DNA of 64,000 nucleotides from Copromyces sp. CBS 386.78. Taxonomy: Eukaryota; Ascomycota; Sordariomycetes; Sordariales; Sordariaceae. Position numbers and translations under genes: made by a program. The DNA lies in the NCBI GenBank assembly GCA_030685235.1, contig MU839156.1, positions 156,220-220,219 on the forward strand, written 5' to 3'. The notes under the pieces are model-generated. The model ran no database searches. It was not told the origin of the DNA and was given only the letters and a program-made list of their open reading frames with translations. Positions 26,622-39,094 of the stretch are shown here, piece after piece (position 1 is the first letter of the stretch; the number at the start of each line of letters is the position of its first letter).

Positions 26622-28692
26622 ATGGATAAGGCGAGACGATGGCATTAGGGGTGATCTGATTGGTCCTAGTCTGTCGTGCTGAACTGCTCACCACAGCTCG
26701 GGTTCAAAGCAAGTGAGCCCGAGATTGTCTGTCAACGGGACCGATGAGGGGAATATCTGCTGCTTCTTTATCCAAGTGCTTTTGAGTTTTCCAGACACCT
26801 CATCTTGATGGTAGGCATTGGTGAGCAGATGCCATGTTAGAGTGTTGCAAGCCTCAATCAAAGCCCCTCGATATCCAGCAAGTTGTTCTAGAAGAGTTCC
26901 ATTCCTGGGGGGGGTGTTCAGCTCAAAATGCCCCTCGCTTCCCCTCCATCACAACGGATCCACATGTTACATAGCGAAAACCCAGGAGCATTGACCATCA
27001 GCCACCATCTGCACTATCGTCCGCTCTTGCCTTGTGATTTGTGTCAAGCGAAATAACCTTGCCATGTGAAACAGACCGTGTCAAAATTAAGTGACAGAGT
27101 CCTGAGGGCAGGCGCGATATGGTCATCACTGAACCCATCACCGAGTCCATTGATCAGGACCGGTTTTTAGGCTGCCACCTCTAGTAGGTAGAGTCCCGCA
27201 TGGATTCCGAGCAACTCGTCCCTTCGTCTCTCTGTCATCTCCTCAAAACAACCAACACCAGAACAACACGCCCCCGTTACTGCCATATGGTCACTTCTTG
27301 TCCCGGCAATGGAAGGTATACACGGGTGAATCCTGAAAGATGGCAGCCGAATCACCATGCTCACAACGAAAGGAGCCCTGGGCAAAGCAATGGGCAAGCA
27401 GGCAGACGGCAAGTCAAGATTGACACTTGCAACATCCATGATGGCTCGGCTTGCCTTTTGGGTCTCCTCCTTCCTTGTCCTCTCTCTCTCTCCCCGGCCC
27501 TGTCAACACCAAACTCGACCAACGGCAGCGACTATCGCCATCGTGACTGGCTCCCCGCCCGCGCTCGTCCTTCTCCTTCCTTGCACGCCGGCCTGTGAAT
27601 GGCACGGCAGTGCTGGCTCCGTCCACTGCTCCGTCGAGGTCCCGCCCGTCTCTTCCGGCTCGGTTGACTCCCTTGAAACGCCTTTGTACCCGTACATCCG
27701 TGAGGAGCATGGAAGGGGCCTGTCACTGCCTGTTCTTCACCTCTGGCTCTTGTCACGCAACTCCAGCAGTGCCCGCAGCACGTCTTCCATGATTTCTGCA
27801 CCAGTCCATTCTGGCTCGTCGATTTACTTAATATCCAGCAGCATTGCCAACTCATCATTGCATGCGTCTTAAGGCCTTCTTGTGCCTAGCTGCCTGGCGG
27901 CCTTGCGGCCTCGCCATCACCTCGGCCATTCAGCGTCTTCGCTCTCGCCTGGGGCCAGACGCACCCGCACCCAGGACATGCAAGGGTTCGCCGGCCCAGC
28001 CACTGTTCATGCACCTCATCCCTCATTCACCGACTTCGTGGTCGGCCAAAGAGCCAGTCATTTTGATATGGCTCGATTTGTGAAGCTACACAGACCTGTG
28101 TACCGGCCCTTTCCATGGCCATGACCGCAATTTCTCACCACTACGACATCCTGACGAATCCAATTTGCTGACCAACTAGACGAAAGCTAAGAGAGAAACA
28201 AACACCGAACGAGCGGTCCGGTGGTCCATGGTCCATTGACTCCATGGGCCCCGACGGAAAGCACCTAGCAACACCACCGGCTGTTGTCGTCTTTTCGGAA
28301 ACCTCGATCCCGCGGTTTTGATACGCCATCCGTCCATCCTTTTTCCTCTGTGCTGACCAGCTCCCAAGATGGGTCTCTCTCTCCTCCTCACTCTCGCTGC
28401 CTGCCGAACCAAGGTATGGAATGGAATCCGCCGAATCGCCCGTGGCCCACTAATGTCCAGCGCCAATGATCTCCATTTCACCTCTCCATGTCAACTTCTC
28501 CCGTCCTTCCTTGCCCGCTTGGCTATTCATTCCCCCCCGGCTCCAAACCCAAACCCAACCCCGTTCCTGGCTGGTTCATGCAGCGTACAACGATCCGCCG
28601 AATTTGGATGCTATTTTACCTTCTGCCGTTGATCTCTACGGTAGCATAGCAAGTGGAGATGCACCTCTACTGAAAAAAAAGGTACCGTCAAG
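26622..28692. other. Gene-free intergenic stretch
   Basis: About 2 kb without a recognisable gene, ending at the target site of the Mutator-like element. Several overlapping frames at 27.3-27.9 kb lack any family resemblance or ATG-led coding signal. Confidence 0.45.
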
Positions 28693-29221
28693 GAGGCGGG
28701 CTAGCCACAGACTACCCCCCTTCCCTATAACCAGACTACCTAACCTCTTCGAGCAGAGATTTCACATAAAATCGATAAATCCCATATTTCGTGACTTTTC
28801 AGCCGCCAAGCTTCCCAACACCACCACCACCCTCCATAGCACCCCCGCCTACTTGCAACTATAGAGCCTCCTACAGCCGCGCCAGCCGCACTCCTAGACG
28901 ATAACCCTACTTATACTCAAAATACCCTTCTCGCTAACGAACATATACGTAATATCCTCATCGCCGCCAACGAGACCGTTGACCGTAAATACGTTCAACC
29001 ATCAACAGAGTTCGCATATCAGGTACGGCTAAGGAGGTCTGCATTACAAAGCCCTGTTTTGGCGGGGATTTTCGCTATGAAGTTGGAATGACGGGGACGC
29101 TTCCCTCAGCGGCACGCACAGAAATATTTGATGTGCCAGCTCCCTTGCCCTGTACTGCTACCCAAACAGGTTAGGTAGTCTGGTTATAGGGGAAGGGGGT
29201 AGTCTGTGGCTAGCCCGCCTC
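28693..29221. mobile_element. Mutator-like non-autonomous element (529 bp)
   Basis: Terminal inverted repeats of 54 bp start GAGGCGGGCTAGCCACAGAC on the left; the right end is nearly identical in reverse complement, with two mismatches in a C/T run. The element is flanked on both sides by the same 9-bp sequence ACCGTCAAG (28684-28692 and 29222-29230), a textbook target-site duplication. Long repeats with a 9-bp duplication fit the Mutator/MULE superfamily better than hAT (8 bp) or Tc1/mariner (TA). The interior has no transposase-like frame, so it must be moved in trans or be a relic. Confidence 0.85.
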
Positions 29222-29230
29222 ACCGTCAAG

Positions 29231-30367
29231 GCCTTGTGCGGTCCGTCTGTCGATAGTGTCCGATAGCACAAAACTCCAGAGGATACTTACTTGCTGGATT
29301 GTATGCCATGGTCCAGGCTGCATGAGTGGTTCAAAGAGCCACCAGTCAGATGGATCTTGCCAGGCTTGCTCTTCTTCGTCAATTGCTCTTCGTTTCCCCC
29401 GAGTTGCGAGCCGGGCACATCCTTTCTTCTGGCACCCCTCGGCTTCACCAAAATGCCACATCTGAATCTTGACTGGTTGCCGGCAAAAGACCGCTTGCTG
29501 CCGAATTTTTTGCATCTTGCTTCGATTTCTCGACTGAAGCATCAGACTGGCCCTCGGGCATCCCATATCGCCACCTTCCTATGCCCAACTCTGCATACCC
29601 AAAACGCCTCGCGAGCCTATCTCATCCGCCCAGCGATGGGACACGATCCAGGCGTCCCAGGGCGGCGAGAGAGGCCGAAGAACATGTGGAGGCCAACCCA
29701 GTCGTTGAGCCAGGTGCCGGAAAAGGAAAAGAAAATATCACACAAATGGTGTCGGGCTCCATCCATGCCCATTCCAATCCCAGACCGGCTCGACTTATCA
29801 AAGCAGATCTTCCCCCCTCCAGGCATGTCAATGCATACCCCATGGGTGGTGTATGTGAGGTGTGGAGTTGGCCCGGTCTCCGGCTCTATCAACTGGCAAC
29901 GACAATGCCAGCGCATCAAGATGGGTCACACTTTGAGCCGCATCTCGACGGTCGAACATTGCATCTGACGAACACTTTCTCCTCCTGTCCGTTTGGCTTT
30001 CCCTCATGTCGTCTCTTTGGCGTTTGAATTCATACATTTTTGCCTCCCCTCTTGCCCCGCACGAAGCTGCTCCTTCACTGCAATATGTAAAGCACACATG
30101 TCTCGCCGTTGACTGCTCATCATAGCTGATGCAGCTTCGTCGTCCAAACCTGCCTGCTTCTGGCACTGCCTCGCACCTCCTCTTGCCTTTTAGTTAGGCT
30201 CAACTGCATAACATCCTCGGATATCGGACATCTGCCCGCGGCATCCTCACCTTCTTCTTTTTCACCATCGTCACCTCCACTGTTTTGTAGGATTTCATAC
30301 ATTCTGCCGTTTCACATCTGTCTCGCTTCTCCTGGAATACCCTTTTCCACAGGCAAAAACCGTCACA
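29231..30367. other. Gene-free intergenic stretch upstream of the dsRBD gene
   Basis: No credible gene. The last few hundred bases, rich in CT runs, probably form the promoter and leader of the gene starting at 30368. Confidence 0.5.
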
Positions 30368-31148
30368 ATGGCTGGTTTTTACATGCAGTATCTTGAAAGT
30401 AAGTCACCCACGCGTCAACCGTTGCTGTCAAACGTCGCTTTCCCATGTAATTGCAAATCCTACACTACCAATCTTGTTGTGGGGTGTTGTCACGAAGCAT
30501 GACATTTCCTCCTTTGGAATGGTTTACCCCTGCATGAGATTGCCACAACATGGAGATGTCCCGCCTCTTTCTTCTTCCAGAGATCGTTTACCAGGTGTCA
30601 TCTTGCCCCCGTTACCCACAGATCAAACCGACCCTGGTCTGGTCATAGGGCTGAAGCATCCATATTCGGCTGCCACGCAGTCAGGGAATCCATTTGCGCA
30701 TGCCTCCTGCGTTACCCACATCTTGTGATCGAGCCTAGGTACTTTCGACATTCTGATGAGGAAAGCCGCTAATTTGGGTGCTTATACAGGTCTCTGCCGG
30801 CGGCGTGGATGGCACGATCCCTCCTACGAGTGCTACCGTGATGGCAGTGGCTTTACCTGCTTGGTTCTCGTCAACGGCCGCAAATACCAGACAGATATCC
30901 CATATGAATCACACGGACTCGCCCAGGAGAACGCGGCTATGCGTGCGTTCATGGTCTGCCGAAATTTCTCGGTCAATGGAGGGATGCTAGCCCGCAACGG
31001 AATCGTCCAAGGGTTGCCAGCAGACGAGGCCAAACACAAGTCCAGACGGACGAGCCGTCCCCATACGTCTGCTCACTATCCGCATGGACACCGCAATCGG
31101 CATTCCGGAGACGAATCGAGCAGCAGCTCGACTGCTTCGGTGGAATGA
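30368..31148 (+). CDS. Small dsRNA-binding-motif protein
   Basis: Exon 1 (30368-30398) encodes MAGFYMQYLE plus one base. A 391-bp intron (GTAAGT donor, TTATACAG acceptor) leads to exon 2 (30790-31148), giving 129 aa. Residues about 6-75 fit a double-stranded RNA-binding motif: an N-terminal helix (YLESLCRRRGWHDPSY), three strands (YECYRDGSGFTCLVLVNGRK) and a C-terminal helix with the typical AQENAAMRAFMV run. The block NFSVNGGMLARNGIVQGLP that follows is strikingly regular and probably family-specific. The tail is Ser/His/Arg-rich. I do not know a defined function. A stand-alone dsRBD protein could assist RNA silencing or RNA processing, but that is speculation. The intron is long for this genome, so a missed small exon is possible, although the joined sequence reads naturally. 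Confidence 0.82.
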
Positions 31149-34100
31149 GGGCCACGGAGCCGCCATACCTTGGCGGATGACAACACACCCCATTGAAAAG
31201 GCATGGTGCTTTCTTCATCAGCGGATTTGGATTTTCTCTTTTTCTTCTAAACTTCTTTCACGCTTCACAGCAACATGAGACCCGGGATTTATACCCCTAG
31301 GTGACGACCAATCAACGACTCGGCAAAAGAAGAACGAATAGCATCACGACTGGTTTCTACACGCACAAAAGCTGCATCGGCACAATTCATGACTGGACGA
31401 CCTACGACATATAGATACATTGATCTGACACTTTGTCACGATTCAGTTTCATTCCTTTTATTTTGGGTTCTCCGGTTTCCCTCCCCGTGTTTGACGGGAT
31501 TTTGGTGTTTTTTTAAAGCCTCCTTGGGCCTCGGGAAAGCTTCGTCCGTACCGTGGAAGTACAGCCGTACTTGGATTGGATGGTCCCAGCATGGAAATAC
31601 GAACCCAAGCCTGATCCAGGTGACAATGGATCGTCCTCCCCGTTGCTTTTTGTCGATGTTGGAGAGCTTAGTGGTATCCAAGACCGCGTTCGACTGCAAA
31701 GCTTATGGTTCAATGGACCCTTGTGCCCGACACAATGAGGCAGGACGCTTCCATATGGCTGTTACTTCCTGGTTTGGGACGCACCTCATCATTATTGCAG
31801 TTGTCTTGTAAGGCAACCCACACACACTCATTGCACCTAGAGTTATTTGGCTTTGCGTCTTCATGAGTGAGACCTTGGAGCAGTCCGACCATGCATAGGT
31901 CCCCATGCTGCGCTGCAAGACGTCTATCTTCTTTTTTTTTCTTTTTTTTTTTCTTTTTTTTTGATGCGGGAGGCAGGAACGCATTGGACCAGCGAAGGGC
32001 AAACCTGGCTCACGTCGGACTGGTTGGACACTTTATTTCTTCGTTTTCATGTATCGTTGGGTAATGGCTTAGGAGTTGTCCGGTTTTTCTTTTTCTCCTA
32101 CTTTTTCTTCTCTTCTGGGTATCATTATTTACGATTTTACGACTTAACGAAACGACATTTCCAAGAGACGCTGATGACGAGGACCAAGGGACTTGACTGC
32201 TGGGTGGGGGAGGGGTCTGACAGGGAGGCGGAGAGTGAAAGGAGAGGGGATGTTGGCAGCATCAAGTAAGGAAGCGTATATGACCCGTCGCACCTGTGAA
32301 CAAGATAGAGGGTGACGATGACGACGACATGACTGATAAAAGAATACAACTGTTTTCTCGCGGCCTTGGTCAAGTTCGGCGTCTGGTCTTACTGTGAGAT
32401 ACTCTGTTACTGTGAGATGTTCTCCTTTGTGTCATGTTCTCGACCATCAACAGAGATTCAGGGGAAGCGAGACTTGTTCACTGACAAGTTTAACGCAGGT
32501 TTCCAAGGTAAGTTGTTAATACACAAGTACCAGCCGACGTCCATTCAGCCTAGGTAGTCCAGTCTGAGCCATCCACCTCAGCCCTATATCCCGATCCCGA
32601 TCCCGATTCGGTACGTATGGTTAGTTAACCCTGTATCGGCGTTACAGTGCCTCCTCCCGCAGAGCGCCGACCCCCGTAAGTTCCCATCCAGTCCGCATAC
32701 CGCGTGGAAGTGATGGAGTGTACTGCCCAGGGGTAGTAGGTAGGGTTCTCGGAAGCGGTCGACGGGTGGTGTGTCTAGGGAAATGGAAGGGAAGAGAAGA
32801 GCAGAACAAACGAACACACGGGGAAAGGAACAGAAGCGGATATGCCGCAAGGGATGATATAAGGTTGGTACTTGTCCGAGCCCAAAGCTCTAGGGTCCGA
32901 CCAGGGTAAGGATACCTTCGGTCTTGGAGGTGCCAGGGGTTAGTCGGATCCGAGGGGTTCAGTTCGGTAATGGAACTTCTACTTCATGGGTAGAGACTGA
33001 GACTTGATGGGTCTCATATGACTTTATGGATATTTTGGGAATGAGAGTGAGGGTGCTGAAGATTTGGAGAGAGAGAGAGACGAGGCTGAGGTGATGAAGA
33101 AGGCATTGCAGAAAGTATCCAAACTCGGAACAGAAACCTGAGCCGTTCTGGGAGCCGCCAATCTCCGAGTGACTTGACTGACAATCACCGGCGCCACAAA
33201 GCCGTGATGATTGTGATCATCACCACCTCTGTAGTATAGTTGAGGGCTTGGACCGAGCTTGGGTGCGGGGTGTTAAACGCAAAACGTGGCGGTGCTTGTT
33301 TCATTGGAAGTCAGAAGGAACATTCGGGGATGATGGATAGATACCCCCTTGTCTGTGGCGGCTGTGAACTGTATACTTGATCACATCTCAAGGGTCGAAC
33401 ACAACTTCGTGAGCACATGACTTCCTCCACCTTCTAATCTGGTGATGTTCGTGGGCGTATTTGATGAAGAGCGGTAGTTAAGGGTGTGATCTCTCGTACC
33501 TGCGTGGTGTGGTTGTGGTGGCGGTTGTTATACGAGGTTGACGAAACGAGTGTTATTTATTGTATGGTGACTGTGGTCTCAGTTCTCACGTTATCTTGAA
33601 GGATTGAAAGTGAGGTGAGTGGTATACAGCTACGTTGCGCGTACGTCAGCCCATTCCCACATCTCGGGGTATTTCTGGATCACAGTGTATCCGGTTGTAC
33701 GCGGTGGATAAAACAACCCTTCATTTCCTCGACAAGGAAGCTTGTTTTGACCTTTTGACGATCCGCCTCAAATTCCCTCACAACCCGATGGATGAAATCG
33801 TAGAGACCTATTCGCAGAGTCCGACATGTGCTCGGCACTCACAATGTTTCTTTTCCTGTTATTTTGACTGAGGCATCGCATGCTGCCTCGCCTCCAACTT
33901 TTGACGATGTTTCTCAAAAGCAGGTTTGTTGCGTAATTCGTGGGGTCGTGGTGCGGGCGTGGTGTGCTGCTAAAAGTTCCATGACCCACGACCCACGGCC
34001 GAAAGATGGAGCACCTGACAGTTTTGAGACGGAGGGGCAGGTTTGGGGGTTGTGGCGTGTGTTGTATGTATATGGCCGTATAGGAATTGGTTTAGTCGAG

Positions 34101-35472
34101 GATGTATGGCTTCAATGTCCGACGATGAGATGGAAGAAGGCAATTGAGTTGGTTGATCACACAGACCAATTGTCTGAACCTGAAACATCTTCCAGATTAT
34201 CGTGATAAAAGTCAAGCGCAAGTCGCTCATCGAATTGGCAAGGTCTGATGTCGTCGACGTTGACCTGTTCGGGCGGCGCCGTGGCTACACTAAAAAAAGG
34301 GGCACCGAAACAAAAGAAGCATTGATGGAAATTCAGGGGATCATGTTCTGCAACGGCGCAAGCCAATCTCGTCAAAGGAGATTGATGTGGTTTGATTGGC
34401 GAGCCCGCTTGAGTTTCTTGATTGGCCAGCCCTCTTTGGCTGCCAATGGGAGATGCCCATTTGAGGCCGTGCCCCTTCCAGGCTTCCCCAACCTGACCAA
34501 AAGTGGACGCAGAAGAGAGCAACCGGAGATGGAGCACGGGCCACAGGAACCGCTAGCGGACCGTTTTAACATGCTTTTTGGTGCAGCGGCATGGACCAGG
34601 AAATCACAGGGAATCCACTGGAAGCTGCTGCGCCATGCCCAAACCAGCTCGAGATGGAAACAGCAATGACAGCCTTGCCGTTGCAAGAGAGCAGTGGTGA
34701 GACGAGAGAGAGAGAGAGGCCAAGACGAGGAACTGAGTCTGAAATGGGTGAGAATAGCGGTAGAAGTGGATGAAAATGGCAAGTGTGGATGGAATTTGCT
34801 ACGGAAACGTCGAGACCGCCCGAGGTACGTACTCTTTTAAAGAGGGTTTCTTGGCGAGGGTGCCTGCGTGCGGGAGCCAAACCTTACTCAAGTGGACGGG
34901 GTGTGACCTGCCCCCCCCTGTTCCAGCCAGGGGAAAGCTGAGTGGAAGCCAACCTGCGTGGACTGAGTGGAAGACAGGCTGGGCAGCCAACCACTGACGG
35001 CAGCCTCAGACCATCCCAGCACACACGCAACACACACAAGCGGGCGGGCACCTCAACTCGACCGTCCGGGACCCTCGACTCGAAAAAAGATCCAGAGTGT
35101 CCTCAACCAAACAAACATTAATCTTCGCTGCCGCTTCCATTCATCATCCCACCTCTCCCACCTCCAAACCACACCTTTCGTCCTCCGGACACACCACCAC
35201 TACTATCCCTCTTCCATCTTCCCTTCCCGTCCATCGTCCTGTTCGTACTTCACAGGTCGTTGTTAATTCCCGCCAACAAGAGGCTATAGTAATCACCTGC
35301 CCCCTTTCACGACGCCCGAGTTCTTGCACGCCTTTGTAGCAAGCAACCTTTCCAGCATCTTCCTTCCTTCTTACACTCGTTGAACAACCCTTTCTTCGAT
35401 ACGCTCGTTGTCTATCACGACCGTTACGACCGACACTTCCACCAACACAAACCCCACCAACAACCAGCAAAC
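31149..35472. other. Gene-free intergenic stretch
   Basis: About 4.3 kb in which I find no supported gene. It includes T-rich tracts at about 31931-31962 and 32085-32115, and a short (CCCGAT)n run near 32589-32608. The terminal part from about 35030 is a CT/CA-rich leader typical of the downstream gene. Confidence 0.5.
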
Positions 35473-36914
35473 ATGAAGGGTAAGCTCTCCTCGACGACTC
35501 TTCCCCTCCCCTCCCCGCCACTTTCCTGGTGGTGGTGCTCTGGCCACACAACGAGCCTTGCATTCATGGGAACCCTGCCTGACGCGTTTCCCCTGCTACA
35601 GCTCTTATTCTCGTCGGCGGCTTTGGCACTCGCCTTCGCCCTCTCGTAAGCGACCCCCGTACCATACCATACCATACCATGCATACCATCCCGGGCCGGG
35701 CCATGCCATGGCCTCGTGGCTGGCCTGTCTGCGGCCTGGTAGCCGCCATGGCACGTCGACGTCGTCACTAACGACGTCTCTCCATTTAGACTTTGACCAT
35801 GCCTAAGCCCCTGGTTGAGTTCGGCAACAAGCGTATGATTCTACACCAGATCGAGGCCCTTGCGGCGGCCGGTGTTACCGACATCGTTCTCGCCGTGAAC
35901 TATCGTCCTGAAATTATGGAGAAGTACTTGGCTGAGGTAAGTGACGAGCTCCTTCCCAAGACCAAGGTCCCCTAACCAAAGGTTCCTCCTTACTGACGCT
36001 TTCTTCTCCCGATGCAGTACGAGAAGCAGTTCGGCATTAACATTACCATCTCGATCGAGAACGAGCCCCTGGGTACTGCTGGTCCCCTGAAGTTGGCCGA
36101 GGAGGTCCTCAGGAAGGATGACACTCCCTTCTTCGTCCTCAACTCCGACGTTACCTGCGAATATCCCTTCAAGGAGCTCGCCGCTTTCCACAAGGCCCAC
36201 GGAGACGAGGGTACCATCGTGGTGACCAAGGTGGAGGAGCCTTCCAAGTACGGTGTCGTTGTTCACAAGCCCAACCACCCCTCTCGCATCGATCGCTTCG
36301 TCGAGAAGCCCGTACAGTTCGTCGGCAACCGCATCAACGCCGGTATCTACATCCTCAACCCCTCAGTCATTGACCGCATCGAGTTGAGGCCCACCTCCAT
36401 CGAACAGGAGACCTTCCCTGCCATGGTCAGGGACGGCCAACTACACTCTTTCGACCTCGAGGGCTTCTGGATGGACGTCGGTCAGCCCAAGGATTTCCTG
36501 ACGGGTACCTGCCTCTATCTCTCTTCTCTCACCAAGAAGGGCTCCAAGGAGCTCGCCCCCACCACTCTGCCCTACGTCCACGGCGGCAACGTTCTTATCG
36601 ACCCCTCAGCGAAGATCGGCAAGAACTGCAGAATCGGACCCAACGTCACCATCGGCCCCAACGTTGTCGTTGGCGACGGTGTCCGCCTGCAGCGCTGCGT
36701 GTTGCTCGAAAACTCAAAGGTTAAGGACCACGCTTGGGTCAAGAGCACCATTGTTGGCTGGAACAGCACGGTTGGCAAGTGGGCCCGTCTCGAGAACGTG
36801 ACCGTCCTAGGCGACGATGTCACCATTGGCGATGAGATTTACGTTAACGGCGGCAGCGTTCTGCCACACAAGACCATCAAGGCCAACGTCGACGTACCGG
36901 CCATTATCATGTAA
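35473..36914 (+). CDS. mpg1: Mannose-1-phosphate guanylyltransferase (GDP-mannose pyrophosphorylase)
   Basis: Four exons (35473-35479, 35602-35645, 35790-35936, 36018-36914) encode 364 aa, the usual length for the fungal/animal beta-type enzyme. The first exon is only 7 bp and the joined start reads [20 protein letters not shown], the nucleotide-binding signature, followed by [10 protein letters not shown]. Further landmarks are the product-site [16 protein letters not shown] and a C-terminal left-handed beta-helix of hexapeptide repeats ([20 protein letters not shown]). It makes GDP-mannose from mannose-1-phosphate and GTP in the cytosol, feeding N- and O-glycosylation, GPI anchors and cell-wall mannan. 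Strong codon bias and the multi-intron 5' end suggest high expression. Intron 2 contains an (ACCAT)n run at about 35656-35681. Identification is very secure. Confidence 0.98.
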
Positions 36915-38515
36915 ACGAAGCCATCTAGTCCTGACTTTCCGCGACCGCAACGATGACGAGACGAGCTATATAATCATTCATCTTAATTTATTCGAAAATA
37001 TACCACCTTTTTAGATATTTTATCAACGCCGCCGCACTTTTTCCACATCCACGAGTTTTTATTGCCTTACTCCTCTCTTTGATTCGGCCACTATCATCTG
37101 TGTCGACGCTTGAACCGCCAAAAAAAAAACACAATCCTCCCGGCTTTCTCCCCTCCTCGATCTTGATATTCTTGTCAGCTCGACGCGTTTTGTTTCATCA
37201 TCCGCCAAAAACGGTGCCCTGCGCGGAACGACTGTCACGGCGGATGACTTTTCAGATATGATTTTCGGGAAACGGAATAGATATACGCTATACCGTAATG
37301 TCATTTCTTGAGCGGGTCATTGTATAGTATACGAAGCTGCATCGGTTGTTGCATGCGAACTTGTTGTTCTTGGGGACGGAAAGGACGATGCATTTCTGGG
37401 GGGTCTTGAAAAGCGCATGTGAAGTCAAAAAGGAGTCTGGACTTTTCGCGACGCTTGTTGCAAGATTTTCTTATGCCATGGCATGAAAAATGGGTTAGGG
37501 GGGTAGTCAGACATTACCATGCAATTGCCTCGCAATTCAACAATTCCTCTCTTTCTCCCTCTCCCTCTCTCTCCCCCCTAGGTGTCACGGTCGTACGATC
37601 GTGATGCTCCGTATAGTTGTGATGAGGATGTTGTCGTATGTACCGGCAGTGATATGCTGACGGCAGTTGAATGAATGTGTAAGAAAGAGGAGAATTTCCA
37701 GTTGGTGGCTTTTCGGCCGGACACAACATACAACAGGCCGGTATAGTTTATGTTATAAGAGGCGTAAGAGAGTTCTGGTCAAGAGGGAAGAAAGAAGATC
37801 AGGTTATCACCATCATATCCCACTTCACTTCAGTCGGGTTTTAACCAGCATCTTCATTTAGCGAATTTTCCAAGTTTCAGATAGAAGTGACGATATGCCA
37901 TATATACCAAGATCATCTCTAACGATGCCTCGGTCACAGGGAGGCACATGTAAGATGCAGTGTGTAGTATACCTGCTTCTGTTTAATACCGCACCATATC
38001 TGCCTTGCCTTGCCTTATCTTGCATTTTCTTTCTTTGCCTTTCCATGCATCGAATAAGTTACTTCAGGTACATTCACTCTTGTTGTTCAGGCTTGTTTTA
38101 CATTGTCTTCCCTTACATTGCATTGCTCCCACATCCTGTTGTCTTCACATTACCTCGCCTTACATATCTCCAACTGCAAACCGGAGTTAGACTTAGTAAC
38201 CAGCCCGTGCTCCAATCATCTGAGCATTTGTCTGTCTACTGCAGTTTCTACATCCGATCTAGCCCGTACGAGAGTTGTGATGGTGTGTGTGTCTGGTTGG
38301 TGTAGTTCAGCGTGTAGACCTCTATTGTAGATAAACAGACATCAGAATCAGGGTGCATGCAAGAGAGAGGGTCGAGTGGCAGCCCGGTAAATCATCACAA
38401 GCCCTGGCAGCACCTTGATCGAGATTGCGCGGGTTTGGATAGGGACTTCAGAGCTCTCGGTTAGGATTCGGTTCGTATATATGCGCACATAGAGGTATCG
38501 TCCGTGGAGGAGGAG
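36915..38515. other. 3' flank of mpg1 and gene-free stretch
   Basis: Contains the presumed 3' UTR of mpg1 and about 1.3 kb with no supported gene, ending at the first element of the transposon cluster. Confidence 0.5.
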
Positions 38516-38771
38516 TACCGTAAAAACTCGAGAAACTGGCCGAAAGCTTTTCCTGTTTTTCTGGCAGATGTAAGGCAGGAATCAGTCCAGTCAGCCAACA
38601 TACACCAGCAAATGTATCTGCCCAGTTAGGGAAAACTGAAGGATATTGCCCTCCACGTTAACTCACATACATTTACATGTACAGGAAGCGGGCTGAGTCT
38701 GCCAGCTCCCTGTACATATCTGCCAGAAAAACAGGAAAAGCTTTCGGCCAGTTTCTCGAGTTTTTACGGTA
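38516..38771. mobile_element. 256-bp MITE, TACCGTAAAAAC family
   Basis: Perfect 54-bp terminal inverted repeats (38516-38569 and 38718-38771) begin TACCGTAAAAACTCGAGAAA. The outermost TA could be the target duplication, which would fit the Tc1/mariner superfamily. The interior matches subterminal parts of the 3-kb element at 39095 and the MITE at 42652, including the shared GCCAACATACACCAGCAAAT. No coding capacity. Perfect repeats suggest recent activity or recent gene conversion. Confidence 0.9.
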
Positions 38772-38901
38772 GTGTCCCAATCCAAACAGGCAGGTGCTGA
38801 ACTCTCATAATAACGTGGTGGTATGTTTGCTCTGTTATCTGATACGAAAGTGTCATTTCCATGCTCTCGCGAGGTTACCTATCTGAGTGGATATGTAACT
38901 C

Positions 38902-39070
38902 TACCGCATCTACTCATTAATAGCAGATCTCCTCTTTTGGGGAAAGTCACAGCTTATGCGGGCGATTTTAGCTCCCTCTTAGCTGCATATGCAGCATCTC
39001 TCCAATAGGATTCACCTATAACCCATCATGACGCACAGAGCATATCTGCTATTAATGAGTAGATGCGGTA
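38902..39070. mobile_element. 169-bp MITE, TACCGCATCTAC family
   Basis: Perfect 27-bp terminal inverted repeats (38902-38928 and 39044-39070) start TACCGCATCTACTCATTAAT. The interior has no open frame of note. The TACCG terminus resembles its neighbours, but the rest of the repeat differs, so it is a separate family that may share a transposase type. Outer TA may be the target duplication. Confidence 0.85.
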
Positions 39071-39094
39071 TGTCGCTTTCCTTTCGACTTGTTA

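Noticed and set aside
27357..27872. 171-codon plus-strand frame
   Set aside because: Pro/Ser/Leu-rich translation of CT-rich DNA with competing frames on both strands; no family resemblance.
35656..35681. (ACCAT)n run taken as a possible regulatory array
   Set aside because: It lies within intron 2 of mpg1 and looks like a simple microsatellite without further structure.
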